Assembly: GCA_902781515.1 (NCBI GenBank)
Contig: CACZJU010000007.1
Span: forward strand, 1 to 64,000
DNA: 64,000 nucleotides
Direction: 5' to 3'
From: an uncultured Bacteroidales bacterium
GTDB lineage: Bacteria; Bacteroidota; Bacteroidia; Bacteroidales; Bacteroidaceae
Below are positions 54,860 to 63,369 of the stretch, piece after piece. The notes under the pieces are model-generated. The model did no database searches, had not been told where the DNA came from, and saw only the letters and a list, made by a program, of their open reading frames with translations. A program made the translations under genes and the position numbers. The stretch's first letter is position 1. Every line of letters starts with the position of its first letter.

Positions 54860-55900
54860 TTAGATGAGAGGCATTCCTGCCAGACGGCACTCCTGACGCA
54901 TAGAGTCGGGCCAGATGCTCGACTGGGTTTCGCCGATGTGTGCCTTGTGAAGCAATACCATGCACAGACGGCTCTGACCTATGCCGCCACCGATGCTGAG
55001 AGGCAGACGGTCCTTGAGCAGACGCTTGTGGAAATACAGCTCCTTGCGGTCTTCCTTGCCCTGCAGAGCCAACTGACGCAGCAGCGCCTCCTTGTCAACA
55101 CGGATGCCCATAGACGACAGCTCGATAGCACGATTCAGAACAGGATACCATATCAGCAGGTCGCCGTTGAGCCCCTTGAAACCATCTTCGTTGTCTGTAC
55201 TCCAGTCGTCGTAGTCAGGAGCTCTCATATCGTGAACTGTGCCGTCGCCCAGCTTACCGCCGATGCCCATGATGAATACTGCTCCGTGTTCCTTGCAGAT
55301 GGCATCCTCGCGCTCCTTTGCAGTCATGTTGGGGTACATCTGACGCAACTGCTCGCTGTGGATGAAGAAAACATCCTCGGGCAGATAGGGACGGAGCTGG
55401 GGATAGGTTTCGCAGATGAAGAACTCGGTGCGCAGTATTGCTGAATATATCTTGTTGACAATCTTCTTAAGGAACACGAGATTGCGGTCTTCGGCATTCA
55501 TCACACGCTCCCAATCCCATTGGTCAACGTAGAGGGAGTGTATGTTGTCCAAATCCTCGTCGGCACGTATGGCATTCATGTCTGTGACAATACCAAAGCC
55601 AGGCTTCACTTCGTATTCAGCCAAAGTCACACGCTTCCACTTTGCAAGCGAATGAACCACTTCTGCCATGCTCTCATTCATGCATTTGATGGGGAACGAT
55701 ACAGGACGTTCGATACCATTCAGGTCGTCATTGAGTCCCAGACCGCGCAATACGAAAAGGGGAGCGGTGACACGACGCAGTCGCAATTCTGTGGAAAGAC
55801 TTTCCAGGAAGAAGTCCTTAATCTTCTTAATAGCCAGTTCCGTCTGCTTCAAATCGAGCAGTGCTGTGTAACCATTTGGCTTTATAAGTTGGTGTTCCAT
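54860..55900 (-). CDS. asnA: Aspartate-ammonia ligase (asparagine synthetase A)
   Basis: Makes asparagine from aspartate, ammonia and ATP. A 346-residue class II synthetase-like enzyme in the cytosol, related to aspartyl-tRNA synthetase. Signatures are APLFVLRGLGLNDDLNG near 45-61, SLAKWKRVTLAEYEVKPGFG (about 84-103), SLYVDQWDWERV (about 121-132), and the ATP-site motif LSIGGGIGQSRLCMVLL (about 306-322), with RLAGMPLI at the end. It stands alone. A TAACTTTG -7 box (55927-55934) is 27 bases upstream. Confidence 0.96.
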   Translation of the reverse strand: MEHQLIKPNGYTALLDLKQTELAIKKIKDFFLESLSTELRLRRVTAPLFVLRGLGLNDDLNGIERPVSFPIKCMNESMAEVVHSLAKWKRVTLAEYEVKPGFGIVTDMNAIRADEDLDNIHSLYVDQWDWERVMNAEDRNLVFLKKIVNKIYSAILRTEFFICETYPQLRPYLPEDVFFIHSEQLRQMYPNMTAKEREDAICKEHGAVFIMGIGGKLGDGTVHDMRAPDYDDWSTDNEDGFKGLNGDLLIWYPVLNRAIELSSMGIRVDKEALLRQLALQGKEDRKELYFHKRLLKDRLPLSIGGGIGQSRLCMVLLHKAHIGETQSSIWPDSMRQECRLAGMPLI

Positions 55901-55926
55901 AAATCGGTTCTTTTCTCAAAACTGCG

Positions 55927-55934
55927 CAAAGTTA
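55927..55934 (-). promoter_or_regulatory. asnA promoter, -7 box
   Basis: Minus-strand TAACTTTG followed by CGC. The expected -33 position has no TTTG, so support is partial. Confidence 0.5.
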
Positions 55935-55981
55935 GTAATTATTTACGAATTAGGTATTAGTATTTACTAATTTTTATGCAT

Positions 55982-56102
55982 TTTTATTTTGTTCTTCGCT
56001 CACTTATTCGTAACTTTAAACACATTGTCGAAGTTACTTTCGTTCGGAAGAAAAAATAAATGTAATTTTATTTTGTTCTTCGCTCACTTATTCGTAACTT
56101 TG
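55982..56102 (+). promoter_or_regulatory. Duplicated rplU-rpmA promoter, one copy decayed
   Basis: A 36-base sequence occurs twice, 84 bases apart (55982-56017 and 56066-56101). Each copy holds TTTG, a 19-base spacer ending CTCACTTATTCG, and a -7 box. Copy 2 has TAACTTTG (56095-56102), an exact consensus. Copy 1 has TAACTTTA (56011-56018), with the final G lost. Copy 2 should be the working promoter. Confidence 0.8.
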
Positions 56103-56190
56103 CAGCCGATTATGCCGAAGGGGCTCGAATAAGTGGGCTACGAGATGGCCTCGCCTCCCGGTGAAACCCGTTAAATAACAAACAAATAAA
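56103..56190 (+). promoter_or_regulatory. 5' leader of the rplU-rpmA operon
   Basis: About 80 bases of leader, GC-rich compared with the region upstream, with small dyads (GGGCTCG, CGAG/CTCG around 56140-56153, CGGGTTTCACCGGG-type near 56158-56170). Ribosomal operons often carry protein-binding leaders, but I cannot assign this one to a known class. Confidence 0.35.
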
Positions 56191-56508
56191 ATGTACGCAA
56201 TCGTAGAGATTAACGGTCAACAGTTCCGTACGGAAGCCGGCAAGAAACTGTTCGTACACCACATCGAGGGTGTCGAGGCTGGCCAGACTGTTGAGTTTGA
56301 GAGAGTGTTGTTGGTAGACAACGACGGTGCCATCACCGTAGGTGCTCCCGAGATTAAGGGTGCCAAGGTTGTTGCTGAGGTAGTTAGTCCCCTGGTAAAG
56401 GGTGATAAGGTGCTCGTCTTCCACAAGAAGCGTCGCAAGGGCTATCGCAAGCTGAATGGTCATCGTCAGCAGTTCACAGAGCTGACTATCAAGGAAGTAG
56501 TTGCTTAA
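56191..56508 (+). CDS. rplU: 50S ribosomal protein L21
   Basis: A 105-residue ribosomal protein that binds 23S rRNA near L20. [20 protein letters not shown] at the N-terminus and [24 protein letters not shown] at the C-terminus (in pieces) are diagnostic; length is standard. The ATG at 56191 follows the leader, and the rpmA gene lies 26 bases downstream with an AGAAGGAGA stretch before it, one of the few Shine-Dalgarno-like sites in the window. Confidence 0.98.
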   Translation: MYAIVEINGQQFRTEAGKKLFVHHIEGVEAGQTVEFERVLLVDNDGAITVGAPEIKGAKVVAEVVSPLVKGDKVLVFHKKRRKGYRKLNGHRQQFTELTIKEVVA

Positions 56509-56534
56509 CAATTAATTTAGAAGGAGAACAAGTT

Positions 56535-56792
56535 ATGGCACATAAAAAAGGTGTTGGTAGTTCTAAGAACGGCCGCGAGAGTGCAGCCCAAAGATTAGGC
56601 GTTAAGATTTTTGGTGGTGAGAAGTGCATTGCTGGCAACGTCATTGTTCGTCAGCGTGGTACTCGTCACTATGCAGGTGAGAACGTTGCTATGGGTAAGG
56701 ACAATACCCTGTATGCCCTGAAGGACGGAATCGTTAGCTTCAAGAAGGGTCGTCGCGATCGTTCTACCGTTAGCGTTATGCCAGAGGCATAA
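56535..56792 (+). CDS. rpmA: 50S ribosomal protein L27
   Basis: An 85-residue ribosomal protein whose N-terminal tail reaches the peptidyl-transferase centre. [20 protein letters not shown] is the standard start; there is no Firmicutes-type N-terminal prosequence. The core [21 protein letters not shown] is conserved. It is co-transcribed with rplU and ended by a strong hairpin at 56814-56843. Confidence 0.98.
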   Translation: MAHKKGVGSSKNGRESAAQRLGVKIFGGEKCIAGNVIVRQRGTRHYAGENVAMGKDNTLYALKDGIVSFKKGRRDRSTVSVMPEA

Positions 56793-56813
56793 TACTCTCT
56801 GAACAGAAAAATT

Positions 56814-56843
56814 AATCCTCCTCAGTTTTGGCTGGGGAGGATT
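56814..56843. terminator. Terminator of rplU-rpmA and of the ABC operon
   Basis: AATCCTCCTCAG pairs with CTGGGGAGGATT (12 bp, one G-T) around a 6-base loop, followed by TTTTTT on the plus strand. It lies 8 bases from the convergent ABC ATPase stop. Confidence 0.92.
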
Positions 56844-56850
56844 TTTTGTG

Positions 56851-57585
56851 TCACTCTGTGACGTCGAAGTATGATTCGAGTTCTGCTTCGGCCTCTCCGT
56901 TGCTGTTGTCGATATCACGGATTATCTTTCCATTTTCGAGCAGCGCTATGCGAGGACAAATGTCAACGGTGTGGTTGAGGTTATGACTGGAAACGAGAAT
57001 GGTGGCTCCAGTTTCTTTGTTATAGTCGGTAAGCAGATGCTTGATGACGTGCTGCGACGATGGGTCGAGGAAGTTGAAGGGTTCGTCGAGGATGAGCACC
57101 TTGGGACGGAGCAGCATTGCTGCCACAATACCTACCTTCTGTTTGTTGCCGGCAGAGAGATTACGGATGAGTTTGGTTTGTCCTGACACTTCGCCTGCCA
57201 TAAAGTGTTCGTACTTCTTCATCTCTTCGTCGAGAAATTCATCGTTCATGCCTGCAATGCGGGCTATGAAGTGGAAGTATTCGTCGGGTGTGAGATAGTC
57301 GATGAGGAAAGATTCATCAACATAGGCTCCTGTCCAGTCTTTCCATTCTTCTGTTTCTGCAACATTAATGTCAATGTCGCATCCATTTGACATTCTCACA
57401 CTGCCAGTATCGGCCTTAATGAGGTCGAGAATGAGACGGAACAGAGTGCTCTTGCCAGCACCGTTGTTTCCCACGAGTCCGAGTATCTCTCCCGAGTGTA
57501 TCTCGTATTGTTCTATATCTACGGCTACCTTGATGTTGTCTTTGTTGCCGAAGGTTTTCTTGAGGTTGTCAATTTTTATGTTCAT
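56851..57585 (-). CDS. ABC transporter ATP-binding protein
   Basis: A 244-residue ATPase that pairs with the membrane protein encoded just upstream. Walker A is GNNGAGKST (about 39-47), the signature is LSAGNKQKVGI (about 143-153), Walker B is VLILDEPFNFLDP (about 162-174), and the switch His is in SSHNLNHTVD. The subtype is that of single-ATPase exporters or membrane-remodelling transporters. Its ATG lies in a short CCCATTA/CCCATAA repeat tract (57584-57613). The gap to the permease gene is 33 bases. Substrate unknown. Confidence 0.92.
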   Translation of the reverse strand: MNIKIDNLKKTFGNKDNIKVAVDIEQYEIHSGEILGLVGNNGAGKSTLFRLILDLIKADTGSVRMSNGCDIDINVAETEEWKDWTGAYVDESFLIDYLTPDEYFHFIARIAGMNDEFLDEEMKKYEHFMAGEVSGQTKLIRNLSAGNKQKVGIVAAMLLRPKVLILDEPFNFLDPSSQHVIKHLLTDYNKETGATILVSSHNLNHTVDICPRIALLENGKIIRDIDNSNGEAEAELESYFDVTE

Positions 57586-57618
57586 GGGTTTTATGGGTCT
57601 AATGGGTTAATGGGATAT

Positions 57619-59115
57619 TTATGAGTTGCGGGAGGCACGGAAGGCTTCCATGTTCTCGAAGCGGCGAACCATAAACCTGCGATAGATGTTACGGAGCCAC
57701 TGACGATGGGTCGCTATTCCTACGATTCCAAGTATGATAAGCGGCATATAGCCCCATACTGGACCAAGCAGCAAAACGCTTATCTTCTCAAATGCAATGG
57801 GCAGGAAGAGAATGACGATGGAGATAATGCTCTGCATCATGGTTCCTGAATTTGCCTTTGTAAGTTTTACATTCAGCGGTAGAGTGTTCTTATTGTATAA
57901 AGCCAACTGGAATACGCATGGGTAGAGGACACCAACTGTGAAGAAAAGATAACCGAGGTTCATCCAAAGACTGATTTTACCGATAATCATCAAAGGAGTG
58001 ATGAGTATGAATGGTATGAGCAGCATTGCTGAGTTGAAGTAATACTTCGCACGCAGAAGTTCGAAGATACTGTCGCGCCGACTCATAAGACCGTCGATGT
58101 AGTTGCCCTCGTAGCACATGATAGTGATGAGTGTTGTTGCTCCCAGAATGACATAGTCGTAAAGACAGATGAAAGACTTCATGAAGCCCGTGTCGTAAAC
58201 GTCCGTGAAGTAGAGCATTAAGCTGAAGAATGTAATTAGTCCTATTCCTATGAAGAACTGCATCTTCGGCTGCTTGTTGCGCATACGAAGTTTTATTTCC
58301 ATCTTCAGATATTCGCCCAATGCTCCATAACGGTTAAGGGCACGGAATTGTGAAACATTCTTCAGATATACTTCTTCCTTCTTCCCAATCTCGTTATAAA
58401 CCATTCCCATCTGCAATCGGAAGTTTGCCCAATAGGCAAATGCTATGATTGCACCAACTATGAGATAGGGTAGAGGTTGCCATTGTACGAAGGCATTCAT
58501 GAATAGCACGAATGGCACACGCAAGACATTATGGTCGGGCACAACACACACGCAGACAAGGGCTGTATGTACGGCTGCTGCCGACAGAAACCATAGCATG
58601 TGCTTCATACAGAGAGCACGTATGTAGAGGTATGCAAGTCCGTTTGCTACGAATAGCAGCCAATAGCCCAACAGCCAACCGACGAATGCCAACCAACCAG
58701 CAACGGGAACCACCGACATGAGACCAAATGGCACAAGGAAAAAGCCCCAGAACAAGTTGCCCCACGACAGCATAGCTCGAATGAGATAGCCGTGCATTAG
58801 GAAGGAGCGATGAATGGGAAGCAGGGCGTATGAGTGAGCCTTCTGAGCTGGTGTCTCCTGCATTGTGAAGCGCATCCAGAAATCTATGATGAGCAGATAG
58901 AAGAATCCTCCGTCGAGCCTGTGGTATGCGGCAGAGTAATCGCCTTTGAGACCGAAGCCCAACGTTACACCCAAGAAGAGCATTATGGCAGCATAATAGG
59001 CCACCATGAACCACATTAGGAACTTCATGAACTTGTTGCGCTCGAACATCGGATGGCGCTTATCCTTCAGTTCCTCCGTGCGTTCTATGAGGTGATATAG
59101 TTGGTATTTGTTCAT
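57619..59115 (-). CDS. DUF5687-family ABC transporter permease
   Basis: A 498-residue inner-membrane protein with about 11-12 hydrophobic segments and no large extracytoplasmic domain. It matches the DUF5687 family of Bacteroidota membrane proteins that sit beside an ABC ATPase. Charged, conserved loops include KEEVYLKNVSQFRALNRYGA and EYLKMEIKLRMRNKQPKMQ, a likely contact with the ATPase, and YEGNYIDGLMSRRDSIFELL. It is 18 bases after trxB and 33 before the ATPase gene. With the ATPase it forms a two-gene transporter of unknown cargo. Confidence 0.87.
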   Translation of the reverse strand: MNKYQLYHLIERTEELKDKRHPMFERNKFMKFLMWFMVAYYAAIMLFLGVTLGFGLKGDYSAAYHRLDGGFFYLLIIDFWMRFTMQETPAQKAHSYALLPIHRSFLMHGYLIRAMLSWGNLFWGFFLVPFGLMSVVPVAGWLAFVGWLLGYWLLFVANGLAYLYIRALCMKHMLWFLSAAAVHTALVCVCVVPDHNVLRVPFVLFMNAFVQWQPLPYLIVGAIIAFAYWANFRLQMGMVYNEIGKKEEVYLKNVSQFRALNRYGALGEYLKMEIKLRMRNKQPKMQFFIGIGLITFFSLMLYFTDVYDTGFMKSFICLYDYVILGATTLITIMCYEGNYIDGLMSRRDSIFELLRAKYYFNSAMLLIPFILITPLMIIGKISLWMNLGYLFFTVGVLYPCVFQLALYNKNTLPLNVKLTKANSGTMMQSIISIVILFLPIAFEKISVLLLGPVWGYMPLIILGIVGIATHRQWLRNIYRRFMVRRFENMEAFRASRNS

Positions 59116-59133
59116 AGAGTTTATAGGAAGATA

Positions 59134-60066
59134 TTAAAGAGTGGCGAGGTAGCGCTCAGCCTCAATTGCTGCCTTTGCACCACTGCCTGCTGCAATCACA
59201 GCCTGACGGTAATGTGGGTCTGCTACATCTCCTGCTGCGAATACTCCTGGAACACCAGTACGTGGAGAATCTCCCTCTACGATAATGTAACCTGTTTCGT
59301 CGGTCTTTACCCACGGACGGAATATGTCGCTGTTGGGCTTGTGCCCAATGGCAAGGAAGAAACCATCTATGGAGATGTCGTAGCGACGTTCATCGACCTC
59401 GCCTTTGCGATATACCACATGAGCCCCTTCCAGCTTCTCGTTGCCAAAGAGTCCTTCTGTATTGTGTTCGAAGAGTACTTCTATCTTAGGGTTCTCGAGT
59501 ACTCTATCCTGCATAATCTTCGATGCGCGCAGGAATGGTTTGCGAACGATGAGATAGACCTTAGCTGCAAGTCCGGCAAGATACGATGCTTCTTCGCAGG
59601 CTGTATCTCCGCCGCCTACAACAGCAACGGTCTTCTTACGATAGAAGAATCCATCGCAGGTGGCACAAGCACTTACGCCTCGTCCGTTGAATTCCTCTTC
59701 GTCCTTCAAACCAAGATACTTTGCTTTGGCACCTGTGGCAATGATTATGGTATCGGCTGTAACCTCTGTCTCATCATCGAACCACACATGATAAGGGGCT
59801 TTGCTTAGGTCAGTCTTTACGGCAACACCCTGATGCATTTGGCAACCGAAACGTTCTGCCTGACGACGTATTTCGTCCATCATGTCGAAGCCCTGCACTC
59901 CTTCGGGGTATCCAGGGAAGTTCTCAACCTCTGTTGTTTGTGTCAACTGTCCACCGGGCTGTATTCCTTCGTAAAGAACTGGATTGAGGTTTGCACGTCC
60001 GGCATATATTGCTGCCGTATATCCGGCAGGTCCTGCTCCAATAATCAAGCAACGTATGTGTTCCAT
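59134..60066 (-). CDS. trxB: Thioredoxin reductase
   Basis: A 310-residue NADPH-dependent flavoprotein that keeps thioredoxin reduced. FAD motif GAGPAGYTAAIYAGRA (11-26), the active-site disulfide SACATCDG (about 134-141; CATC), the NADPH motif VVGGGDTACEEASYL (about 151-165), and the C-terminal FAD motif GVFAAGDVADPHYRQAV are all present. The cysteine pair is intact. It lies 37 bases after lolA, with an AATTAAA-type tract between, and 18 before the permease gene. Confidence 0.97.
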   Translation of the reverse strand: MEHIRCLIIGAGPAGYTAAIYAGRANLNPVLYEGIQPGGQLTQTTEVENFPGYPEGVQGFDMMDEIRRQAERFGCQMHQGVAVKTDLSKAPYHVWFDDETEVTADTIIIATGAKAKYLGLKDEEEFNGRGVSACATCDGFFYRKKTVAVVGGGDTACEEASYLAGLAAKVYLIVRKPFLRASKIMQDRVLENPKIEVLFEHNTEGLFGNEKLEGAHVVYRKGEVDERRYDISIDGFFLAIGHKPNSDIFRPWVKTDETGYIIVEGDSPRTGVPGVFAAGDVADPHYRQAVIAAGSGAKAAIEAERYLATL

Positions 60067-60103
60067 CTTTTTAAATTAACAATTAAGAATTAATAATTAA
60101 AAA

Positions 60104-60757
60104 TTAGCGGAGATCGATGATTTCCACTTTGGGATAACGCTTCTTTGGGAATGTGAAGTGCGAAACTTCGAATTTCTGTCCCGTTGCAAAGCGGTTGACC
60201 ACAAGGCGCACCCATTGATTCTTACCCTGACGGATGGAGATGCGGACGGGGTTGTACTGATTATCAACCTCGAGAAACATCTCGCGAATCTCCTGCTTCG
60301 AGTTATCGGCTGTGAGGGTAATCTTATAGCCTGCTTTGCCGTTCGACATAGTTCCTTTTTTCATCTTGTAGTTGAATCCCTTTTTATATATATTAATGAA
60401 TGCGTAGGGATTGATGGTCTGAAGCTCGACACCTGTTGGTTCTGTCATACTCACCTCTGTATCTCCTGTCTGTAGTGTCCATTGTGTTTTACCGTCGAAC
60501 CAAGTTTGTACCTCTGGAGTCTTCATGTAGAACTTGCGTCCTTGAATGTCCATCGTACCGCTTGTGCTCCCTTGACTGGCTTTGCCCACAATAGTAGAGG
60601 CGGTGAACTGAATGTTCATTGCTCCGGCTTTGTTGATGCGCTGAGCCGTTGCATCCAGAACCTTGCGTGTTGCAGGGTCTTTGCTTGCTGCAAAAACATT
60701 CGGAAGAATGAGTGTTTGAGCAAATGAGAGTATGAGAAGGAATAATATTCTTTTCAT
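60104..60757 (-). CDS. lolA: LolA-like periplasmic lipoprotein carrier
   Basis: A 217-residue exported protein with a signal peptide (1-23, ending VFA; MKRILFLLILSFAQ start). It matches LolA, which ferries outer-membrane lipoproteins across the periplasm: half-barrel strands in MNIQFTASTIVGKASQGSTS, then GRKFYMKTPEVQTWFDGKTQW, and the closing FPKKRYPKVEIIDLR. The start is the ATG at 60755-60757, one base after the ftsK stop region; the upstream frame overlaps ftsK. The order ftsK-lolA is conserved in Bacteroidota, as in Proteobacteria. The last codons and the following gap are AT-rich repeats. Confidence 0.93.
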   Translation of the reverse strand: MKRILFLLILSFAQTLILPNVFAASKDPATRKVLDATAQRINKAGAMNIQFTASTIVGKASQGSTSGTMDIQGRKFYMKTPEVQTWFDGKTQWTLQTGDTEVSMTEPTGVELQTINPYAFINIYKKGFNYKMKKGTMSNGKAGYKITLTADNSKQEIREMFLEVDNQYNPVRISIRQGKNQWVRLVVNRFATGQKFEVSHFTFPKKRYPKVEIIDLR

Positions 60758-60758
60758 A

Positions 60759-63224
60759 TTAATGCAGATTGTTGAGGATTTCAAGTAACTGAACGTCGCC
60801 CATTACCAATACTTCGCGAGGTTTGCTGCCCTGTGCCGGTCCTACAATGCCTGCAGCTTCGAGCTGGTCCATGAGACGGCCTGCACGATTGAAACCGATT
60901 GCGAACTTGCGCTGAATCATACTTGTGCTTCCCTGCTGGGTTTGTACAACAAGTTTGGCAACCTCCTCGAACATTGGGTCGAGGTGATTCATATCTACAT
61001 CGGCAGCTCCGCTTTCGTCTCCTTCCATAGGAACAGGAGGCAAGGGGAACGGACGGTTGTAACTCTGCTGGCATGCAATGAAGTTGGCAATGGCTTCTAC
61101 TTCCGGAGTATCAACGAATGCACATTGTACGCGCACAGGCTCCATTCCTGCAAGGAACAGAAGATCGCCCTTGCCCACAAGCTGGTTAGCACCAGGACGG
61201 TCGAGAATGGTACGTGAATCGACCATAGCACTAACCTTAAACGCCATACGTGCAGGGAAGTTAGCTTTGATGGTACCTGTGATAATGTTCGTGGTAGGAC
61301 GCTGTGTGGCGATAATCATGTGTATGCCGACGGCACGAGCCAACTGTGCGATGCGGGCGATAGGAAGTTCAATCTCCTTGCCTGCTGTCATGATGAGGTC
61401 GCCGAACTCGTCGATTATGACCACGATATATGGCATGAACTTGTGACCATTGTTCGGATTGAGGCGACGCTCCTTGAACTTCTCGTTGTATTCCTTAATG
61501 TTACGTGCACGGGCTTTCTTGAGCAAGTCGTATCGTGTATCCATCTCCACGCAGAGACTTTTCAGTGTCTGGATTACCTTGTTTACATCGGTGATGATGG
61601 GCTCTTCTGTTTCTTCGTTGCCCTCGACCTGTGCCAGAAAATGGTTCACAATGGGAGCATAGACGCTGAATTCCACCTTCTTAGGGTCAACCATCACGAG
61701 CTTAAGTTCTGCCGGATGCTTCTTGTAGAGCAGGGAAGTGATGATGGCGTTTAGTCCGACTGATTTACCCTGACCAGTGGCACCGGCTACGAGCAAGTGG
61801 GGCATCTTTGCAAGGTCCACCATGAATATTTCGTTGGTGATGGTCTTTCCCAAAGCCATTGGCAATTCATATTCTGTCTCTTGGAACTTGCGACTGTTGA
61901 TGAGGCTTTCCATCGATACTATCTGCGGCTTGGCGTTAGGAACCTCGATGCCCACAGTACCTTTGCCGGGTATGGGGGCGATAATACGTATGCCCTTTGC
62001 CGACAATGAGAGAGCGATATCATCCTCAAGGTTTCGGATAGTGGCGATGCGAATACCAGGGGCGGGTGTTACTTCGTAGAGAGTAACGGTCGGACCAACT
62101 GTTGCCTTGATGTTACTGATTTCCACCTTAAAGTTATGCAGTACGCGCAGAATCTGGTCTTTGTTTTGTTTCAACTCCTCCATATCAACGCTGGGAGCGT
62201 TGTTGTCGTACCTCTTCAAGAGATCTATAGTGGGGTACTTATAATGACTGAGGTCTAGCTTCGGGTCGTAAGGTTCCAAAGCACCAGTCTCGTCAAGGTC
62301 TGCTTCTTCTTCCTCTATGCCTTCGTGTATCTCCATCTTTAGGTCTTCGGCTTTAGAAGTTGCTGGTTTCTCGGGACCTGTTACTTCGAATGGAACATCA
62401 CCTCCCGTTGTAGGTTGTACATCTTCAGCAGGCATATCTGTGAAGGTTACCGTTGTGGCAGTCTTTGCTATTCTTTTTTCGTCCACTTCGTCGAGGTCTA
62501 TTACACGCGAACGTGTATTTTCGTCCTGATGGTAGTCTCCTTCATCCTGTGACAGGTCTGTTTCACCATCCTTGTCATAATCCGATGTCGAGCGTTCAGC
62601 ACGACGCCGTGCAGCCTCAAGCGTACGACGTATGATGTTTACGGTCTCGCCTGTGAGGTAAAGAACGTATGCCACAGCCGTCACTATCAGTCCTATCATC
62701 ACACCGGCAGTACCAATGTTTTGCTTTAGATACTCGAGGGCAGTCTGTCCGTGCCCTCCACCGATGTTGATGTACGAGTTCTCGAATAAGTATGTCTGCA
62801 ACAGAGCTCCGGCTATTGACAACCATACCATCAGCAGAGCACAATTGATGAACCACTTCCACAACCTTATATGACCTATTGCTAAGAGACGCAGTGTTGT
62901 GACTATCATCAATATGGGAATCAATATCGACGCCAGGCCGAAGGTGGTGTCCATTATATTCTTGGAAAGTCCTACACCAAATCGTCCGAGCCAGTTGTGG
63001 GCATGCTCCCCATCGGCGAGGTTCTGGTCGTAATGTCCTGTGAATATGTATGATGTGAAGGCAATGAGCAGGAGTATTGAGAAAAATGCCAGCAGTCCTC
63101 CTACAATCCATTTCGTCAGTTCGAGTTTGCTGACCGGTTCTTCCATTTCTCCATTATCGGTCATCACTTTCCTGCGTCCCTTTACAGTCTTCTTAGTTAT
63201 CTTCGGTGTCGTGTCTTTTGCCAT
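60759..63224 (-). CDS. ftsK: DNA translocase FtsK
   Basis: An 821-residue septal DNA pump that moves chromosome ends through the closing septum and activates XerCD. Four membrane helices lie in the first 220 residues (LLAFFSILLLIAFTSYIF and others). A charged linker follows (about 225-330, with NTRSRVIDLDEVDEKR). The motor has Walker A in LLVAGATGQGKSVGLNA (about 480-496), Walker B in YIVVIIDEFGDL, and TQRPTTNIITGTIKANFPAR. The C-terminal gamma domain (STSMIQRKFAIGFNRAGRLM) is a winged helix that reads polar chromosome motifs. The start is the ATG at 63222-63224; the longer frame overlaps its promoter. Confidence 0.96.
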   Translation of the reverse strand: MAKDTTPKITKKTVKGRRKVMTDNGEMEEPVSKLELTKWIVGGLLAFFSILLLIAFTSYIFTGHYDQNLADGEHAHNWLGRFGVGLSKNIMDTTFGLASILIPILMIVTTLRLLAIGHIRLWKWFINCALLMVWLSIAGALLQTYLFENSYINIGGGHGQTALEYLKQNIGTAGVMIGLIVTAVAYVLYLTGETVNIIRRTLEAARRRAERSTSDYDKDGETDLSQDEGDYHQDENTRSRVIDLDEVDEKRIAKTATTVTFTDMPAEDVQPTTGGDVPFEVTGPEKPATSKAEDLKMEIHEGIEEEEADLDETGALEPYDPKLDLSHYKYPTIDLLKRYDNNAPSVDMEELKQNKDQILRVLHNFKVEISNIKATVGPTVTLYEVTPAPGIRIATIRNLEDDIALSLSAKGIRIIAPIPGKGTVGIEVPNAKPQIVSMESLINSRKFQETEYELPMALGKTITNEIFMVDLAKMPHLLVAGATGQGKSVGLNAIITSLLYKKHPAELKLVMVDPKKVEFSVYAPIVNHFLAQVEGNEETEEPIITDVNKVIQTLKSLCVEMDTRYDLLKKARARNIKEYNEKFKERRLNPNNGHKFMPYIVVIIDEFGDLIMTAGKEIELPIARIAQLARAVGIHMIIATQRPTTNIITGTIKANFPARMAFKVSAMVDSRTILDRPGANQLVGKGDLLFLAGMEPVRVQCAFVDTPEVEAIANFIACQQSYNRPFPLPPVPMEGDESGAADVDMNHLDPMFEEVAKLVVQTQQGSTSMIQRKFAIGFNRAGRLMDQLEAAGIVGPAQGSKPREVLVMGDVQLLEILNNLH

Positions 63225-63272
63225 ATCGCGCGTGTATATGTATATTATATATATGTATGTATAAACAGCCCA

Positions 63273-63280
63273 CAAAGATA
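63273..63280 (-). promoter_or_regulatory. ftsK promoter, -7 box
   Basis: Minus-strand TATCTTTG followed by TGG, about 50 bases ahead of the ATG. No clear TTTG at -33. Confidence 0.55.
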
Positions 63281-63334
63281 CATAAAAAATTGCGATATGT
63301 AATAAAACGATGCGGCATTTTAGAGAGAATTTTG

Positions 63335-63342
63335 TATATTTG
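63335..63342 (+). promoter_or_regulatory. Promoter of the 3'-5' exonuclease gene, -7 box
   Basis: TATATTTG followed by C, 28 bases ahead of the ATG at 63370. It is divergent from the ftsK promoter; no TTTG at the exact -33 distance. Confidence 0.5.
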
Positions 63343-63369
63343 CACGGATTATTGAGTTATGCAGACATA

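Noticed and set aside
56103-56190. A named ribosomal-protein leader RNA
   Set aside because: Small dyads are present but I could not match them to a known L21 leader structure, so it is listed only as a leader with low confidence.
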